Assembly: GCA_006226595.1 (NCBI GenBank)
Contig: SBGP01000054.1
Coordinates: 1-64,000 of the forward strand
Reading direction: 5' to 3'
From: Deltaproteobacteria bacterium
GTDB lineage: Bacteria; Myxococcota_A; UBA796; GCA-2862545
Length of the DNA stretch: 64,000 bases
Of this stretch, positions 54,571 through 63,268 are shown in pieces. Both the position numbers and the translations under genes were made by a program. Every line of letters starts with the position of its first letter. Position 1 is the first letter of the stretch. The notes under the pieces are model-generated. The model was not told where the DNA came from. It searched no databases and saw only the letters and a list, made by a program, of their open reading frames with translations.

Positions 54571-55721
54571 GCGAGTCCTCCGAGGTCGTGGGCGGCGCGG
54601 AGCAGACCGAAGAGCATGACGGCGTCGCCGACGGCGTTCGAAGCGGCGAAGTGCAGGGCGCCGTCGTCCCACGTGGGAAACGCGGTGGCCCACAGCGACG
54701 AGAGCAGGGCCGAGAGGTTGTCGCGATCGTCGAAGGCGGCGGTCGCGAGGATGGCGAGTCCGGACGCGGCGGTGCTCGCCTCGAACACCGGCACGATGGG
54801 CCCGGAGTCGACATCCATGATGCCCTTGACGCCGGGAGCCCACTCGCGGGCGTAGCCGAAGCCCAGGAAGCGCCGGAGCAGGGCGTCGCGGCCGAGCTCG
54901 TACTGGTGACGGCCACGACCGGGGTCGACCTGGTCGAGCAGGGTGGCGACGAGGAACAGGCTCGAGCCCTCGGGACCGTCCTGGGGCCGGCCGTCGTAGG
55001 TGTACTCGCTGTGCACCATGCCCGAGCCTTCGTCGATGGGCAGGTTCGCCAGGTAGCGAGCGACCGTCGGCTCGTGCCAGCGCGCGCTCGTTCGCTGGTC
55101 GACGCGCAGCCCCATCGCCGCGAACGCGTTGCAGAAGGCCCAGCACTCGTTGCCGTAGCTCTCGCCGTGGCCGAGCGGTCCCGCGTCCATGTTCTGGCGC
55201 ACCCGCTCCGCGAGCCACGCCTGGTCTTCGGCGAAGCGCCCGTCGCCGCACAGCTCTTCGCGAGTCGCGACCAGCGCGAGCAGCTCGCCGTCGACGAACA
55301 GGCTCTGCTTGTCGGGGTTGCGGAAGCCCCAACCGTAGGGGAGCAGGAAGTGACGCTTTCCACGAGCGCGCAGCTCGGAGAGGGTGTGCGCCAACAACCG
55401 GTCGACCGGGGGGAGCAGGGCGTCGGCGAGGGCCGGCTTGCGGCGCACCGCCGCGAGCATCGCGAGGCCCCCGAAGGTCCGGCCCATGAAGTCCCACTCC
55501 GGGTTGAGTCGGCGCATGCGCTCGAGGGCGGCGCGATCGGCGCCCGGCTGCCACAGGCGCCGCTGGCGCTCGAGCAACCCGGCGATCACCGGGTCGTCGG
55601 GGTCGCCGTCGAGGGTCGAGGCTCGCGGGGCGAACGCGGTGGACAGGGACGGCGTCCACAGGGCTGCGGCGGCTGCCGAGGCTCCGAGGGCCGAGAGGAA
55701 CTGGCGTCGTGTGGTGCTCAT
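54567..55721 (-). CDS. Tat-exported protein, possible linalool dehydratase/isomerase-like fold
   Basis: 384 residues. The N-terminus is a twin-arginine signal (STTRRQFLSALGASAAAAALW), so it is exported folded, often with a cofactor. The body is helical with NPEWDFMGRTFGGLAML, FVDGELLALVA, SYGNECWAFCNAFAAMGLRVD and EGSGMVHSEYTYDGR, which weakly recalls the linalool dehydratase/isomerase (alpha/alpha-barrel) domain, including the two close Cys. I am not sure of this assignment. It heads a seven-gene minus-strand run ending in the PKS and methyltransferase. Confidence 0.65.
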   Translation of the reverse strand: MSTTRRQFLSALGASAAAAALWTPSLSTAFAPRASTLDGDPDDPVIAGLLERQRRLWQPGADRAALERMRRLNPEWDFMGRTFGGLAMLAAVRRKPALADALLPPVDRLLAHTLSELRARGKRHFLLPYGWGFRNPDKQSLFVDGELLALVATREELCGDGRFAEDQAWLAERVRQNMDAGPLGHGESYGNECWAFCNAFAAMGLRVDQRTSARWHEPTVARYLANLPIDEGSGMVHSEYTYDGRPQDGPEGSSLFLVATLLDQVDPGRGRHQYELGRDALLRRFLGFGYAREWAPGVKGIMDVDSGPIVPVFEASTAASGLAILATAAFDDRDNLSALLSSLWATAFPTWDDGALHFAASNAVGDAVMLFGLLRAAHDLGGLA

Positions 55722-55867
55722 GCCCGAGATGTACGGCGCGGAAGCGGCGCTTTCCCGAGGCTTTCGTGCGAGCGGTCGGCTTGGCGTCGCGAACGGTCGC
55801 GCTACACCGTGGGTGGTCGCGGCGCGCGCGAACTCCCGCTATGCTGCGCGCTCACCCTGGATGGCTC

Positions 55868-56827
55868 ATGCGTCTCGTTCCGCTCCTCGCCCTGTTTGTC
55901 GCCTGTGGCGAGCCCGCTCCCGAAGCGCCCGCAGAGGCCCCGGCCGAAGCTGCGGTCGAGGAGGCGCCGAAGGAGATCTCGCTGGAGGGCTTCGAGTCCG
56001 CACCGGCGGCACTCGGCGCCACCGAGTGGATCAAGGGCAACCCGGTGGACCTCGAGGGTGAAGAGAAGCTCGTGCTCGTCGAGCACTGGGCGACGTGGTG
56101 CGGTCCGTGCAAGGAGCAGATGCCGCACCTCACCGACGTGCAGGCCAAGTACGCGGATGACCTGGTCATCGTCGGCCTCAGCGACGAGGAGAAGAAGCTC
56201 GTCGCCCCGTTCGTGACCAAGAACTCGGCGAACATGGGCTACACCGTGGCCATCGCCGAGAAGGACGCGATGAAGGCCTGGGCCAGGTACGCCGGCGCCG
56301 ACGGCATTCCGTACAGCTACCTGCTCCGTGCCGGAAAGGTCCTGTGGCACGGGCATCCCGGCGGTCTGGACAAGGTGCTGGGCATGGTCGTCGAGGGTGA
56401 GTGGACCGCCGAGGTCGCCGCGATTCACGCGGCGCTGCCCAAGGCGCGTACGGCGTACCTCGAGGCCATCGGCTCCGGGACCGCCGATGACGCGCGCAGC
56501 CACGCTCAGCCGCTGCTCGATGCGCCGACCATGGGCGCGTCGGTGAAGAACGCGCTGTCGTGGCAGATCCTCACCGAGGTCGACGAGGACAAGCGCGACC
56601 TCGCCCTCGCGCTGACCCTCGCCGAGCAGGCCACCGCCGAGGCCAACCACTGGGACCTCGCCTACGAGGACACCCTCGGGCTTGCGCTGTTCCTGAACGG
56701 CAAGGTCGAGGAGGCGGTGAAGACGCAGTCCGGCGCGGTGCGGCTGTGCGAGAAGCAGAAGGCGCCCGAGGCCCTGTGCGACGAGCTGCGCGAGCGCCTG
56801 GTCGAGTTCGAGCAGGCCGAGGGCTGA
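55868..56827 (+). CDS. Thioredoxin-fold lipoprotein
   Basis: 319 residues from ATG 55868, which starts directly with the signal; an ATG at 55841 is an alternative. Lipobox FVAC, then an Ala/Pro/Glu linker, then a TlpA-like thioredoxin domain with VEHWATWCGPCKEQMPHL (active-site CGPC) and cis-Pro region DGIPYSYLL. A C-terminal helical part with TPR-like spacing (LALALTLAEQATAEANHWDLAYEDTLGLALFLNG) follows. Probably an extracytoplasmic disulfide reductase or a cytochrome-maturation helper. It converges with recN with a one-base gap. Confidence 0.9.
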   Translation: MRLVPLLALFVACGEPAPEAPAEAPAEAAVEEAPKEISLEGFESAPAALGATEWIKGNPVDLEGEEKLVLVEHWATWCGPCKEQMPHLTDVQAKYADDLVIVGLSDEEKKLVAPFVTKNSANMGYTVAIAEKDAMKAWARYAGADGIPYSYLLRAGKVLWHGHPGGLDKVLGMVVEGEWTAEVAAIHAALPKARTAYLEAIGSGTADDARSHAQPLLDAPTMGASVKNALSWQILTEVDEDKRDLALALTLAEQATAEANHWDLAYEDTLGLALFLNGKVEEAVKTQSGAVRLCEKQKAPEALCDELRERLVEFEQAEG

Positions 56828-56828
56828 C

Positions 56829-58493
56829 TCAGGCGCCGGCGGCGAGTGGCTGACGAGCCTGCGCGAGCAGGTCGGCGGCGGCCTGGCGCACCCCGTCGGT
56901 GATCTCCGCACCGCCGAGCATGCGGGCCAGCTCGTGCTCGCGCTCGCTGGCGGCGAGCTCGGTGACCCGCGTGCGCGTGCGCCCATCAGCGACCTGCTTC
57001 TGGACCTTGAAGTGTTGGTCGGCCCACGCCGCAATCACGGCCTGGTGGGTGATGCACAGCACCTGGTGGTGGCGGGCGACGCCGTACAGCTTGCGGCCGA
57101 TGGCCTCGGCGACGGCGCCGCCGACGCCGGTGTCGACTTCGTCGAACACGTAGCTGCCGACCGGCCCGAGCCCGGCGAGCACCTGCTTCAGCGCGAGCAG
57201 CGAGCGCGACAGCTCGCCGCCGCTGGCGACCTTGGTCAGGGGACGGGGCAGCTCACCGGGGTTCGGCGCGATGAGGAACTCGGCGCGGTCGACGCCGTTG
57301 GGGCCGAGGCGCTTGCCGTCGACCTGGAGCTCTTCGGGGCGCGCGGCCACCGTGTCGAGGCTGACCTCGATGCGCGCGTGACCCATGCCGAGATCGTGGA
57401 GCTCTTCGCTGACGGCGGCGGCGAGGCGATCGGCGTGGGCCTTGCGCTCGCGGGACAGCTCGGCGGCGAGCTTCGCCGCGGCGGCGGCCAGGCGTCGCGC
57501 CGTCGAGGCCAGGCGGTCGCGCTCCCCCTCGGCGTCCTCGAGGCGCTCGAGCTCGTCGCGGGTGGCCGTGCCGTGCGCCAGGGCGGACTCGAGCGAGCCG
57601 TGGCGGCGCACGAGCCTCGAGAGCAGTTGCTCGCGCTCGCGAAGCTGCTGGAGGCGGCGTGGATCGGCGTGCAGGCGCGAGGCGTAGCGCGACAGCTCGT
57701 CGGCGATATCCTCGAGCTCGATGCGTGCGCTCTCGATCCTCGCGTCGAGCGGCTCGAGTGTCGGTGCGATGCGGGCCGCGCGCCGGATGGACTCCTGGGC
57801 GTGCTCGAGCTCGCGCACCGCGGATCGCTCGCCGAGCAGCAGGCGGTGGGCGGCGGCGTCGGCGTCTTGCCGGAGCTCGGTCGCGTGGCTCAACGTCTCG
57901 AGCTCGGTGAGCACGGCCTCGAGCTCGCCGGCCTTGGGCTTGATGCGCTCGATCTCGGCGAGCTGAAAGCGAAGCAGGTCCATGCGCTCGTCGCGGTCTC
58001 GCATCGATTCCTCGAACGCGCGCTGGGCGTGCAGGGCTTCGCGTGCCGCGCTGACGGCCTCGGCGAGGGACGCGGTCAGGCCGTCGACGCGGGCGAAGCG
58101 GTCGAGCCAGCCGAGGTGACTGTGAGGGTCGACGAGCGCGTGGTGCTCGTGCTGGCCGCTGATGTCGAGCCACGCCGGTGCCCGCTCGCGCAGGGCCTGG
58201 ACCGTGCACATCTCGCCGTCGATGTACGCGCGGGAGCGGCCCTTGGACGAGATGGTGCGGCGAACCACCAGCTGCTCGCCATCGATCTCGATCAGCGCCT
58301 CGACCGAGGCCGTGTCCTCGCCGGTTCGCACGAGGTGAGGGGCGGCGCGCCCGCCGCGCAGCAGCTCGAGGGCGGTGACGATGATCGACTTTCCAGCGCC
58401 GGTCTCGCCCGTGATCACGTTGAGGCCCGGGCCGAACTCGACCTCGAGCTCTTCGATGACCGCCATGTTCTGGATGCGGAGGACCGCGATCAT
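56829..58493 (-). CDS. recN: DNA repair protein RecN
   Basis: 554 residues, standard length. SMC-like ATPase: Walker A GETGAGKS (29-36), a central coiled coil (about 160-370) with many Glu/Arg/Leu heptads, ABC signature VASGGELSRSLLALK, Walker B YVFDEVDTGVGG and the His-loop VLCITHQAVIAA. RecN helps recombination repair of double-strand breaks. The ATG at 58493 is chosen because MIAVLRIQNMAVIEEL is the family N-terminus; an ATG at 58514 would add seven residues. Confidence 0.96.
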   Translation of the reverse strand: MIAVLRIQNMAVIEELEVEFGPGLNVITGETGAGKSIIVTALELLRGGRAAPHLVRTGEDTASVEALIEIDGEQLVVRRTISSKGRSRAYIDGEMCTVQALRERAPAWLDISGQHEHHALVDPHSHLGWLDRFARVDGLTASLAEAVSAAREALHAQRAFEESMRDRDERMDLLRFQLAEIERIKPKAGELEAVLTELETLSHATELRQDADAAAHRLLLGERSAVRELEHAQESIRRAARIAPTLEPLDARIESARIELEDIADELSRYASRLHADPRRLQQLREREQLLSRLVRRHGSLESALAHGTATRDELERLEDAEGERDRLASTARRLAAAAAKLAAELSRERKAHADRLAAAVSEELHDLGMGHARIEVSLDTVAARPEELQVDGKRLGPNGVDRAEFLIAPNPGELPRPLTKVASGGELSRSLLALKQVLAGLGPVGSYVFDEVDTGVGGAVAEAIGRKLYGVARHHQVLCITHQAVIAAWADQHFKVQKQVADGRTRTRVTELAASEREHELARMLGGAEITDGVRQAAADLLAQARQPLAAGA

Positions 58494-58726
58494 GACCCAC
58501 TCCACTGCGGGCACTCCTCGTGCCCTCCTCGCGGGGTTGGCGCCAGCCTAGCGGAGCAAGGCGGACAGAAAGTGTCCGCGTGGGCGCCGAGTGTCCGACT
58601 TCGACGACAGCGGGACGTTGCAGGGGCCTCCACGATGGAGGGTCCGCGGTTATGCGTGGCCGTTCCCAAGCCCCTGATCGCCATGTATGTCCCGCTCCTC
58701 CACCCCGTCCTCCGCGAGCTGCACCG

Positions 58727-60619
58727 ATGAGTGCGCTGCGCGAGCGTCTCGCGAAGTTCGCCGATCGCGCCGAGGCGCTGTGGCAGGGCAGGGCGGTGCC
58801 CGCGGCGCTGCTCGCCGTCGTCGCCGCGGTGTACAGCTGGGCCTACTGGACCCACAAGGAGCTGCCGACCGCCGGGGCCTTCCCCGATCGCAGCGGGTGG
58901 TGGGGACGCGTCGACCCGTACAAGTACCAGCTCCAGGCCGAGGCCATCTCGCGTTGGGCGCTCGACGGGGACACGCATCACTACCCCATCGGCTACGCGC
59001 TCTCCGCGGCGCCGTTTGCGTGGATCGACCCCCAGCACGCGTTCTTCGTACCCAACCTGGCGTTCGTCACCGTCGCCTCCGGGTTCCTCTATGCCCTGGC
59101 TCGCAAGTTGGTACGTCCGGTGGAGGCCGCGCTGGTCGTCGGCCTCGCGGCATGGGCCACCCTCGACCTGCTCGAGCTGGCGCTGATCATCCCGCGCTCG
59201 ACCATCGCCACGCTGCCGCTGGCCTACGCCATGCTGGCGCTGTTCGTGTGGCGCAAGCCCTCGCTCGCGCTGGTGTTCCAGCTGGTGGCCATCGAGGGCC
59301 TCGTGTACCTCACCCGGCCCGGGGACGCGGTGTACCTCGCGGGGCTGCTCGTCCTCGCGGTGCTGCAGCTTCCGACCTGGAAGGAGCGGGTGCTCGGCGG
59401 CACCCTCGGGCCCGCGCTCCTCTCGCTGTTCCTGCTCGCGAACCGCACGCTGAACCAGTCGATGGTCAAGGCCGCGACCTCTGCCTACGAGCAGAAGCAC
59501 GCGCGCGGCTTCACCACAGGGCGGCTGTTCGAGACCTTCTACACGACCTTCCTCGACGGCGCGCCGATCTACCGGGCGGAGCACGTCGCCCTGCTGTGGC
59601 GCATGCCGTGGCTGTTGCTCGTCGCCGCGGGGCTCGTGTGGGCCGTGCGTCGCGAAGGGTGGCGCCAGGCCGTGGTCGTCGGGACCGCGGCGGTGGGCCT
59701 GCTGTTCTACCTCCTCTACTGGAACACCTGCCCGGTTTCGCTGTGGGACTTCCACCTCGTGCGCTACACGGCGTGGGCCTACCCGCTGCTCTTCGTGTAC
59801 GCGTGGGTCGCGGCCCGCTTTGCCGTGTGGCAGGTCGACAAGCGGCTCGTCGCTGGGCTCACGCTGGTGCCGGCGCTGTACTGCTGGACCCTGCGCCTCG
59901 AAGAGGCCGACCGCTTGCCGGTCACGGTGCAAGAGGACGGCACGCTCGTCGCGGGCGGCGCCGAGGACCCCGGCGGCTACGACCTGATCGTGCTCCACGA
60001 GCCGCTGTCGGACGGTTCCGCGGTGGTCTACGTGGATGGCGAGCGACTGCAGAACCAGCGCGACATGCACAAGCGCCGCACCGCGCATCACGAGACGACG
60101 CTGCGCGGAACCGTGCTCTTCCTCCACGACAAGGTGGGCGTGGACCAGCTGACGCTGCGCCCCGAGCTCGCGGGCACCGATGTGGAGCTGCGTCGCCTCG
60201 AGCGCCGCTTCGTGCTTCTCCCGCCCGTAGTGCACAAGTGGTGGAGCGGTGATCGGCTGTGGGGCGTCGACACCTTCGAGCGCACCGCGGTGGCCGGGAC
60301 CTACCGCGACAGCACGTTCCAGGTGCACGAGAGCGAGGAGGGCGTGGTCGTCGAGGCCTCCTTCTTCGACGTCGGTCAGGGGCGATATCGGGTGCGCGTC
60401 ACCGGGCAGCTGGTGCACACGGTCCGCGGGCACGCCACCGTGTACTTCGATGGCTTCGTGGCCAAGGACCGCGACGTCACCTTCGAACAGCGCATGGGCA
60501 ACGTGTTCAGCACGCGGTTCAAGGTGCCCGAGACGGTGGGTGAGCTGCGCATCCGCGCCGAGATCCCCGAGGGTGCGACCATACTTGGGCTGATCCTCGA
60601 GCCCGTCCCGTTGTACTGA
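58727..60619 (+). CDS. GT-C-like polytopic membrane protein
   Basis: 630 residues; ATG 58727. About ten to eleven membrane segments in the first 390 residues, with WWGRVDPYKYQLQAEAISRW and THHYPIGYALSAAP in the first outside loop (an Asp/Tyr-rich loop as in GT-C enzymes). The C-terminal 240 residues are soluble and strand-rich. It is a candidate glycosyltransferase of the cell surface, with no recognisable donor specificity. A longer upstream frame is rejected. Confidence 0.75.
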   Translation: MSALRERLAKFADRAEALWQGRAVPAALLAVVAAVYSWAYWTHKELPTAGAFPDRSGWWGRVDPYKYQLQAEAISRWALDGDTHHYPIGYALSAAPFAWIDPQHAFFVPNLAFVTVASGFLYALARKLVRPVEAALVVGLAAWATLDLLELALIIPRSTIATLPLAYAMLALFVWRKPSLALVFQLVAIEGLVYLTRPGDAVYLAGLLVLAVLQLPTWKERVLGGTLGPALLSLFLLANRTLNQSMVKAATSAYEQKHARGFTTGRLFETFYTTFLDGAPIYRAEHVALLWRMPWLLLVAAGLVWAVRREGWRQAVVVGTAAVGLLFYLLYWNTCPVSLWDFHLVRYTAWAYPLLFVYAWVAARFAVWQVDKRLVAGLTLVPALYCWTLRLEEADRLPVTVQEDGTLVAGGAEDPGGYDLIVLHEPLSDGSAVVYVDGERLQNQRDMHKRRTAHHETTLRGTVLFLHDKVGVDQLTLRPELAGTDVELRRLERRFVLLPPVVHKWWSGDRLWGVDTFERTAVAGTYRDSTFQVHESEEGVVVEASFFDVGQGRYRVRVTGQLVHTVRGHATVYFDGFVAKDRDVTFEQRMGNVFSTRFKVPETVGELRIRAEIPEGATILGLILEPVPLY

Positions 60620-60686
60620 GGCACGACCGACGGCGCTGAGGTAGCGTGGAGACCGGCTTCGGCCGTCGCCGACACGCGGAGTCTCC

Positions 60687-61742
60687 ATGCGCCTCGTCTT
60701 GCTCGCCTCGCTTCTCGTCGCCTGCGGAAAGGGCGGACCCGAGGGGGTGCGTGACGTGGCGACCAACGGGACGACGGTCGCGGTGGTGGACAGCGAGGGC
60801 TTCGTGTGGGCGTGGGGTCTGGTGTCCGGGATGGTCGGCGGGCAGGCGGTGGTCGACTCGCCGACCCCCGTGAAGCTGGATGGCTTTCGAGACGGCGAGC
60901 AACTGTGCCTGGGCAACGACTTCGGGCTTCTCCGCGCCTATGACGGCTCGATGGTGGTGTGGGACCTCCTCGAGCCCGGCGAGCCCTACCTCGTGCAGAG
61001 CCTGGTCAACACGCGAGGCGTGGCCTGCGGAGGCTTCGGCCTGTACGCCATCGACGAGCTGGGTGTGCCCTGGGTTCTCTCGGCGGCGGGGACCTCGAAT
61101 GCCGTGGACGCGCGGATCACCGTCGAGGGCTTCCCGCCGCTGGTCGAGGGCGACTGTGGCGACACGAGCTGCGCGTTCGTCGACGAGAACGGGGCGTTGT
61201 GGACCTATGGGGACAACGACCGCGGCCAGCTCGGGTCGGGCACCACCACGGACCTGAGCGACCCGGTGCTCACCCCGCTGACCTCCGGCGTCGAGGCGGT
61301 CTCGGTCGGCGGCGGACACGTGCTCGCGCTCGCGAACGACGAGCTGTGGGGCTGGGGAGCCAACGACATGGGCCAGCTCGGGCTGAGCGACCTCGACGAT
61401 CGCCCGTCACCCGAGCGCATCACCTCGCTCGCCGGCGTGACCCACATCGGGGCGGGTCGAGCCCACAGCCTGGCGCGGTTCTCGGACCGCACCGTGGCGG
61501 CGATGGGAGCGAACAACCGCGGCCAGCTGGGTGACGGCACGCTTGGGGATGCGGCGGTGCTCTATCCGCAGCTCGTGATCGGGCTCACCGATGCGACGTC
61601 CGTGTGGGCCGAGGGAGACCTCGGACTCGCAACGAGCAGCTTCGACGGCTTCGTCGCGTGGGGGGACAACGCCCACGGACAGCTCGGGACGAGCTCGTAC
61701 ACCGAGTCGGGCGTCGTCCACGTCATCGGCCCCGTGCCCTGA
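60687..61742 (+). CDS. RCC1-repeat lipoprotein
   Basis: 351 residues with a lipobox (LLVAC). It has RCC1-type blades: WTYGDNDRGQLGSGTTTD, WGWGANDMGQLGLSDLDD, AAMGANNRGQLGDGTLGD and VAWGDNAHGQLGTSSYTE, each G.N..GQLG. The first half has looser copies. RCC1 propellers bind proteins or nucleotide-exchange targets in eukaryotes; extracytoplasmic bacterial versions have unknown ligands. Its stop is directly next to the stop of the opposite methyltransferase gene (61742/61743). Confidence 0.9.
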   Translation: MRLVLLASLLVACGKGGPEGVRDVATNGTTVAVVDSEGFVWAWGLVSGMVGGQAVVDSPTPVKLDGFRDGEQLCLGNDFGLLRAYDGSMVVWDLLEPGEPYLVQSLVNTRGVACGGFGLYAIDELGVPWVLSAAGTSNAVDARITVEGFPPLVEGDCGDTSCAFVDENGALWTYGDNDRGQLGSGTTTDLSDPVLTPLTSGVEAVSVGGGHVLALANDELWGWGANDMGQLGLSDLDDRPSPERITSLAGVTHIGAGRAHSLARFSDRTVAAMGANNRGQLGDGTLGDAAVLYPQLVIGLTDATSVWAEGDLGLATSSFDGFVAWGDNAHGQLGTSSYTESGVVHVIGPVP

Positions 61743-62759
61743 TCAGAGGCGGCGCAGCTCCCACACCTCGACGCGCTCCTTGGTGCGTCGTCCACCGCTC
61801 GGCTTGATGCGTCGCTGCAGCTTGTCGACGAGCTCGAAGCGGTCACCCGCGAGCTCGGCATCGATGGGGTGTGGCGCATCGTCGCGCAGCAGTCGCATCA
61901 CGTTCGAGAACACGAGCACCACTCGCCCGCCGGGAGCGAGATGCTCGGCGGCCTGCGCGAAGAAGCGCTCGAACAGGCCGTCCTCGTAGACGAGCGCCAT
62001 GTCGAGTGGCGTGCGGACCTCGCCCGGCGTCCACGGAGGGTTGAACACGATGAGCTCGGCCCGTCCGTCGACCGGCGCGAGCAGGTCGCCCTCGAACACG
62101 CGGATGGGCGCGGGGCGGCGCTTGAGGTCACGGCGCACGCTCTCGACCGCGTTCGGGTTCAGGTCGGTGGCGAGGACCTCGGCAAAGCCCGCGCGGGTGA
62201 GCAGCCGGGCAAGCACGCCGGTGCCGGTACCCACGTCGATGGCGCGCTGCTTGTCGCCGTCGTAGCGCGACAGCCACGTGGCGAAGAGCTCGATGTGCTC
62301 GGTGCGCGCGGGGGCGTAGGTGCCGTAGAACGGGTGCACCGCGTGTCCGAGAGCGGCCAGGTGTACGCCCTCCTCGTAGAAGCGCCAGGCCCGCACGAGG
62401 TCGATCACTGCGAGCCACGGCAGCGCGAAGTCGGCGCGCTCGGGGTAGAGCTCGGCGAGAAAGCCGCACTCCGGTGCGCGACCCATGGCGATGAGGTGGT
62501 CGCGAATCGGCGTGTGGAGACGATCGAGCACCTCGGTGACCTGATCGCGGTGGGCGCGACGCTCGTCGAACGAGGCCGTCTCTTCGGGAGCCGGCAGCAG
62601 GCGTCGCACGGCGCGCTCGATGGCGATGCCGCGGCCGTAGTTGCCGTGCAGGAGCACGGTGTGGCCAGCGACGAGCTGCTCGGCGAGGTGGGCATCGCTC
62701 GCGGCACGGTCGATGACCGGTGCCGTGAGGGGCAGGGGCGTGGGGCGGTGAAGGCTCAT
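61743..62759 (-). CDS. Methyltransferase with NPPW motif
   Basis: 338 residues. A helical N-terminal part precedes the methyltransferase domain: AIDVGTGTGVLARLL (motif I), ATDLNPNAVESVRRD (acidic residue), and ELIVFNPPWTPGE, the NPPY/NPPW motif of enzymes that methylate amide or exocyclic amino nitrogens (PrmC, RlmG, N6-adenine types). A final FELVDKLQRRIKPSGGRRTKERVE is basic. The substrate is undecided between protein Gln and RNA. Confidence 0.85.
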   Translation of the reverse strand: MSLHRPTPLPLTAPVIDRAASDAHLAEQLVAGHTVLLHGNYGRGIAIERAVRRLLPAPEETASFDERRAHRDQVTEVLDRLHTPIRDHLIAMGRAPECGFLAELYPERADFALPWLAVIDLVRAWRFYEEGVHLAALGHAVHPFYGTYAPARTEHIELFATWLSRYDGDKQRAIDVGTGTGVLARLLTRAGFAEVLATDLNPNAVESVRRDLKRRPAPIRVFEGDLLAPVDGRAELIVFNPPWTPGEVRTPLDMALVYEDGLFERFFAQAAEHLAPGGRVVLVFSNVMRLLRDDAPHPIDAELAGDRFELVDKLQRRIKPSGGRRTKERVEVWELRRL

Positions 62760-62902
62760 CGGACCCTGCTAGCCCGGCGTGAGGTCGCGGTCCTCCCCGC
62801 CGACGCGTCCCTCGGTTGCAGAGGGTCCTGGCCGCATCGCGAACCTCGCGTCACCGGCGCGCGCCGGCTTCGCGACCGGGGTAGGCTGCGGGTGGAGGCC
62901 CC

Positions 62903-63175
62903 ATGCCCGAAGCCAAGCTCCGCGAAGCTCTCGACGAGCTGCAGTCTGTCCTCGATCGCCACGCGCCGCTCGACGCCCAGGACCACGACCTGTTGCTCGA
63001 GGTCCAGGACAAGGTGGAGCGCTTGCTCGAGCAGACCCAGGAGACCCAGGTGGCGGGGGCACCCGAGGTGCACGCCGAAGTGGGCGGGCTTCTCGGTCGC
63101 TTCGAGGCCGATCATCCCGAACTGGCGCAGATCCTGGGAGCGATTGCCCACACGCTCTCCAGCCTGGGCATCTGA
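62903..63175 (+). CDS. DUF4404 family small protein
   Basis: 90 residues, highly helical and acidic. KLREALDELQSVLDRHAPLDAQDHDLL, then VERLLEQTQ and FEADHPELAQILGAIAHTLSSLGI match DUF4404, a small bacterial family of unknown function. It is divergent from the methyltransferase with a 143-bp gap. Confidence 0.8.
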   Translation: MPEAKLREALDELQSVLDRHAPLDAQDHDLLLEVQDKVERLLEQTQETQVAGAPEVHAEVGGLLGRFEADHPELAQILGAIAHTLSSLGI

Positions 63176-63268
63176 GCCGAGAGCCGACGCCCGTCGCTTC
63201 CTCGAAGCACAGGAGCACGCGGGCCTCGCCAGCGCTGCTGGCAGCCGTTATCATCCGCGCCAACGCCC

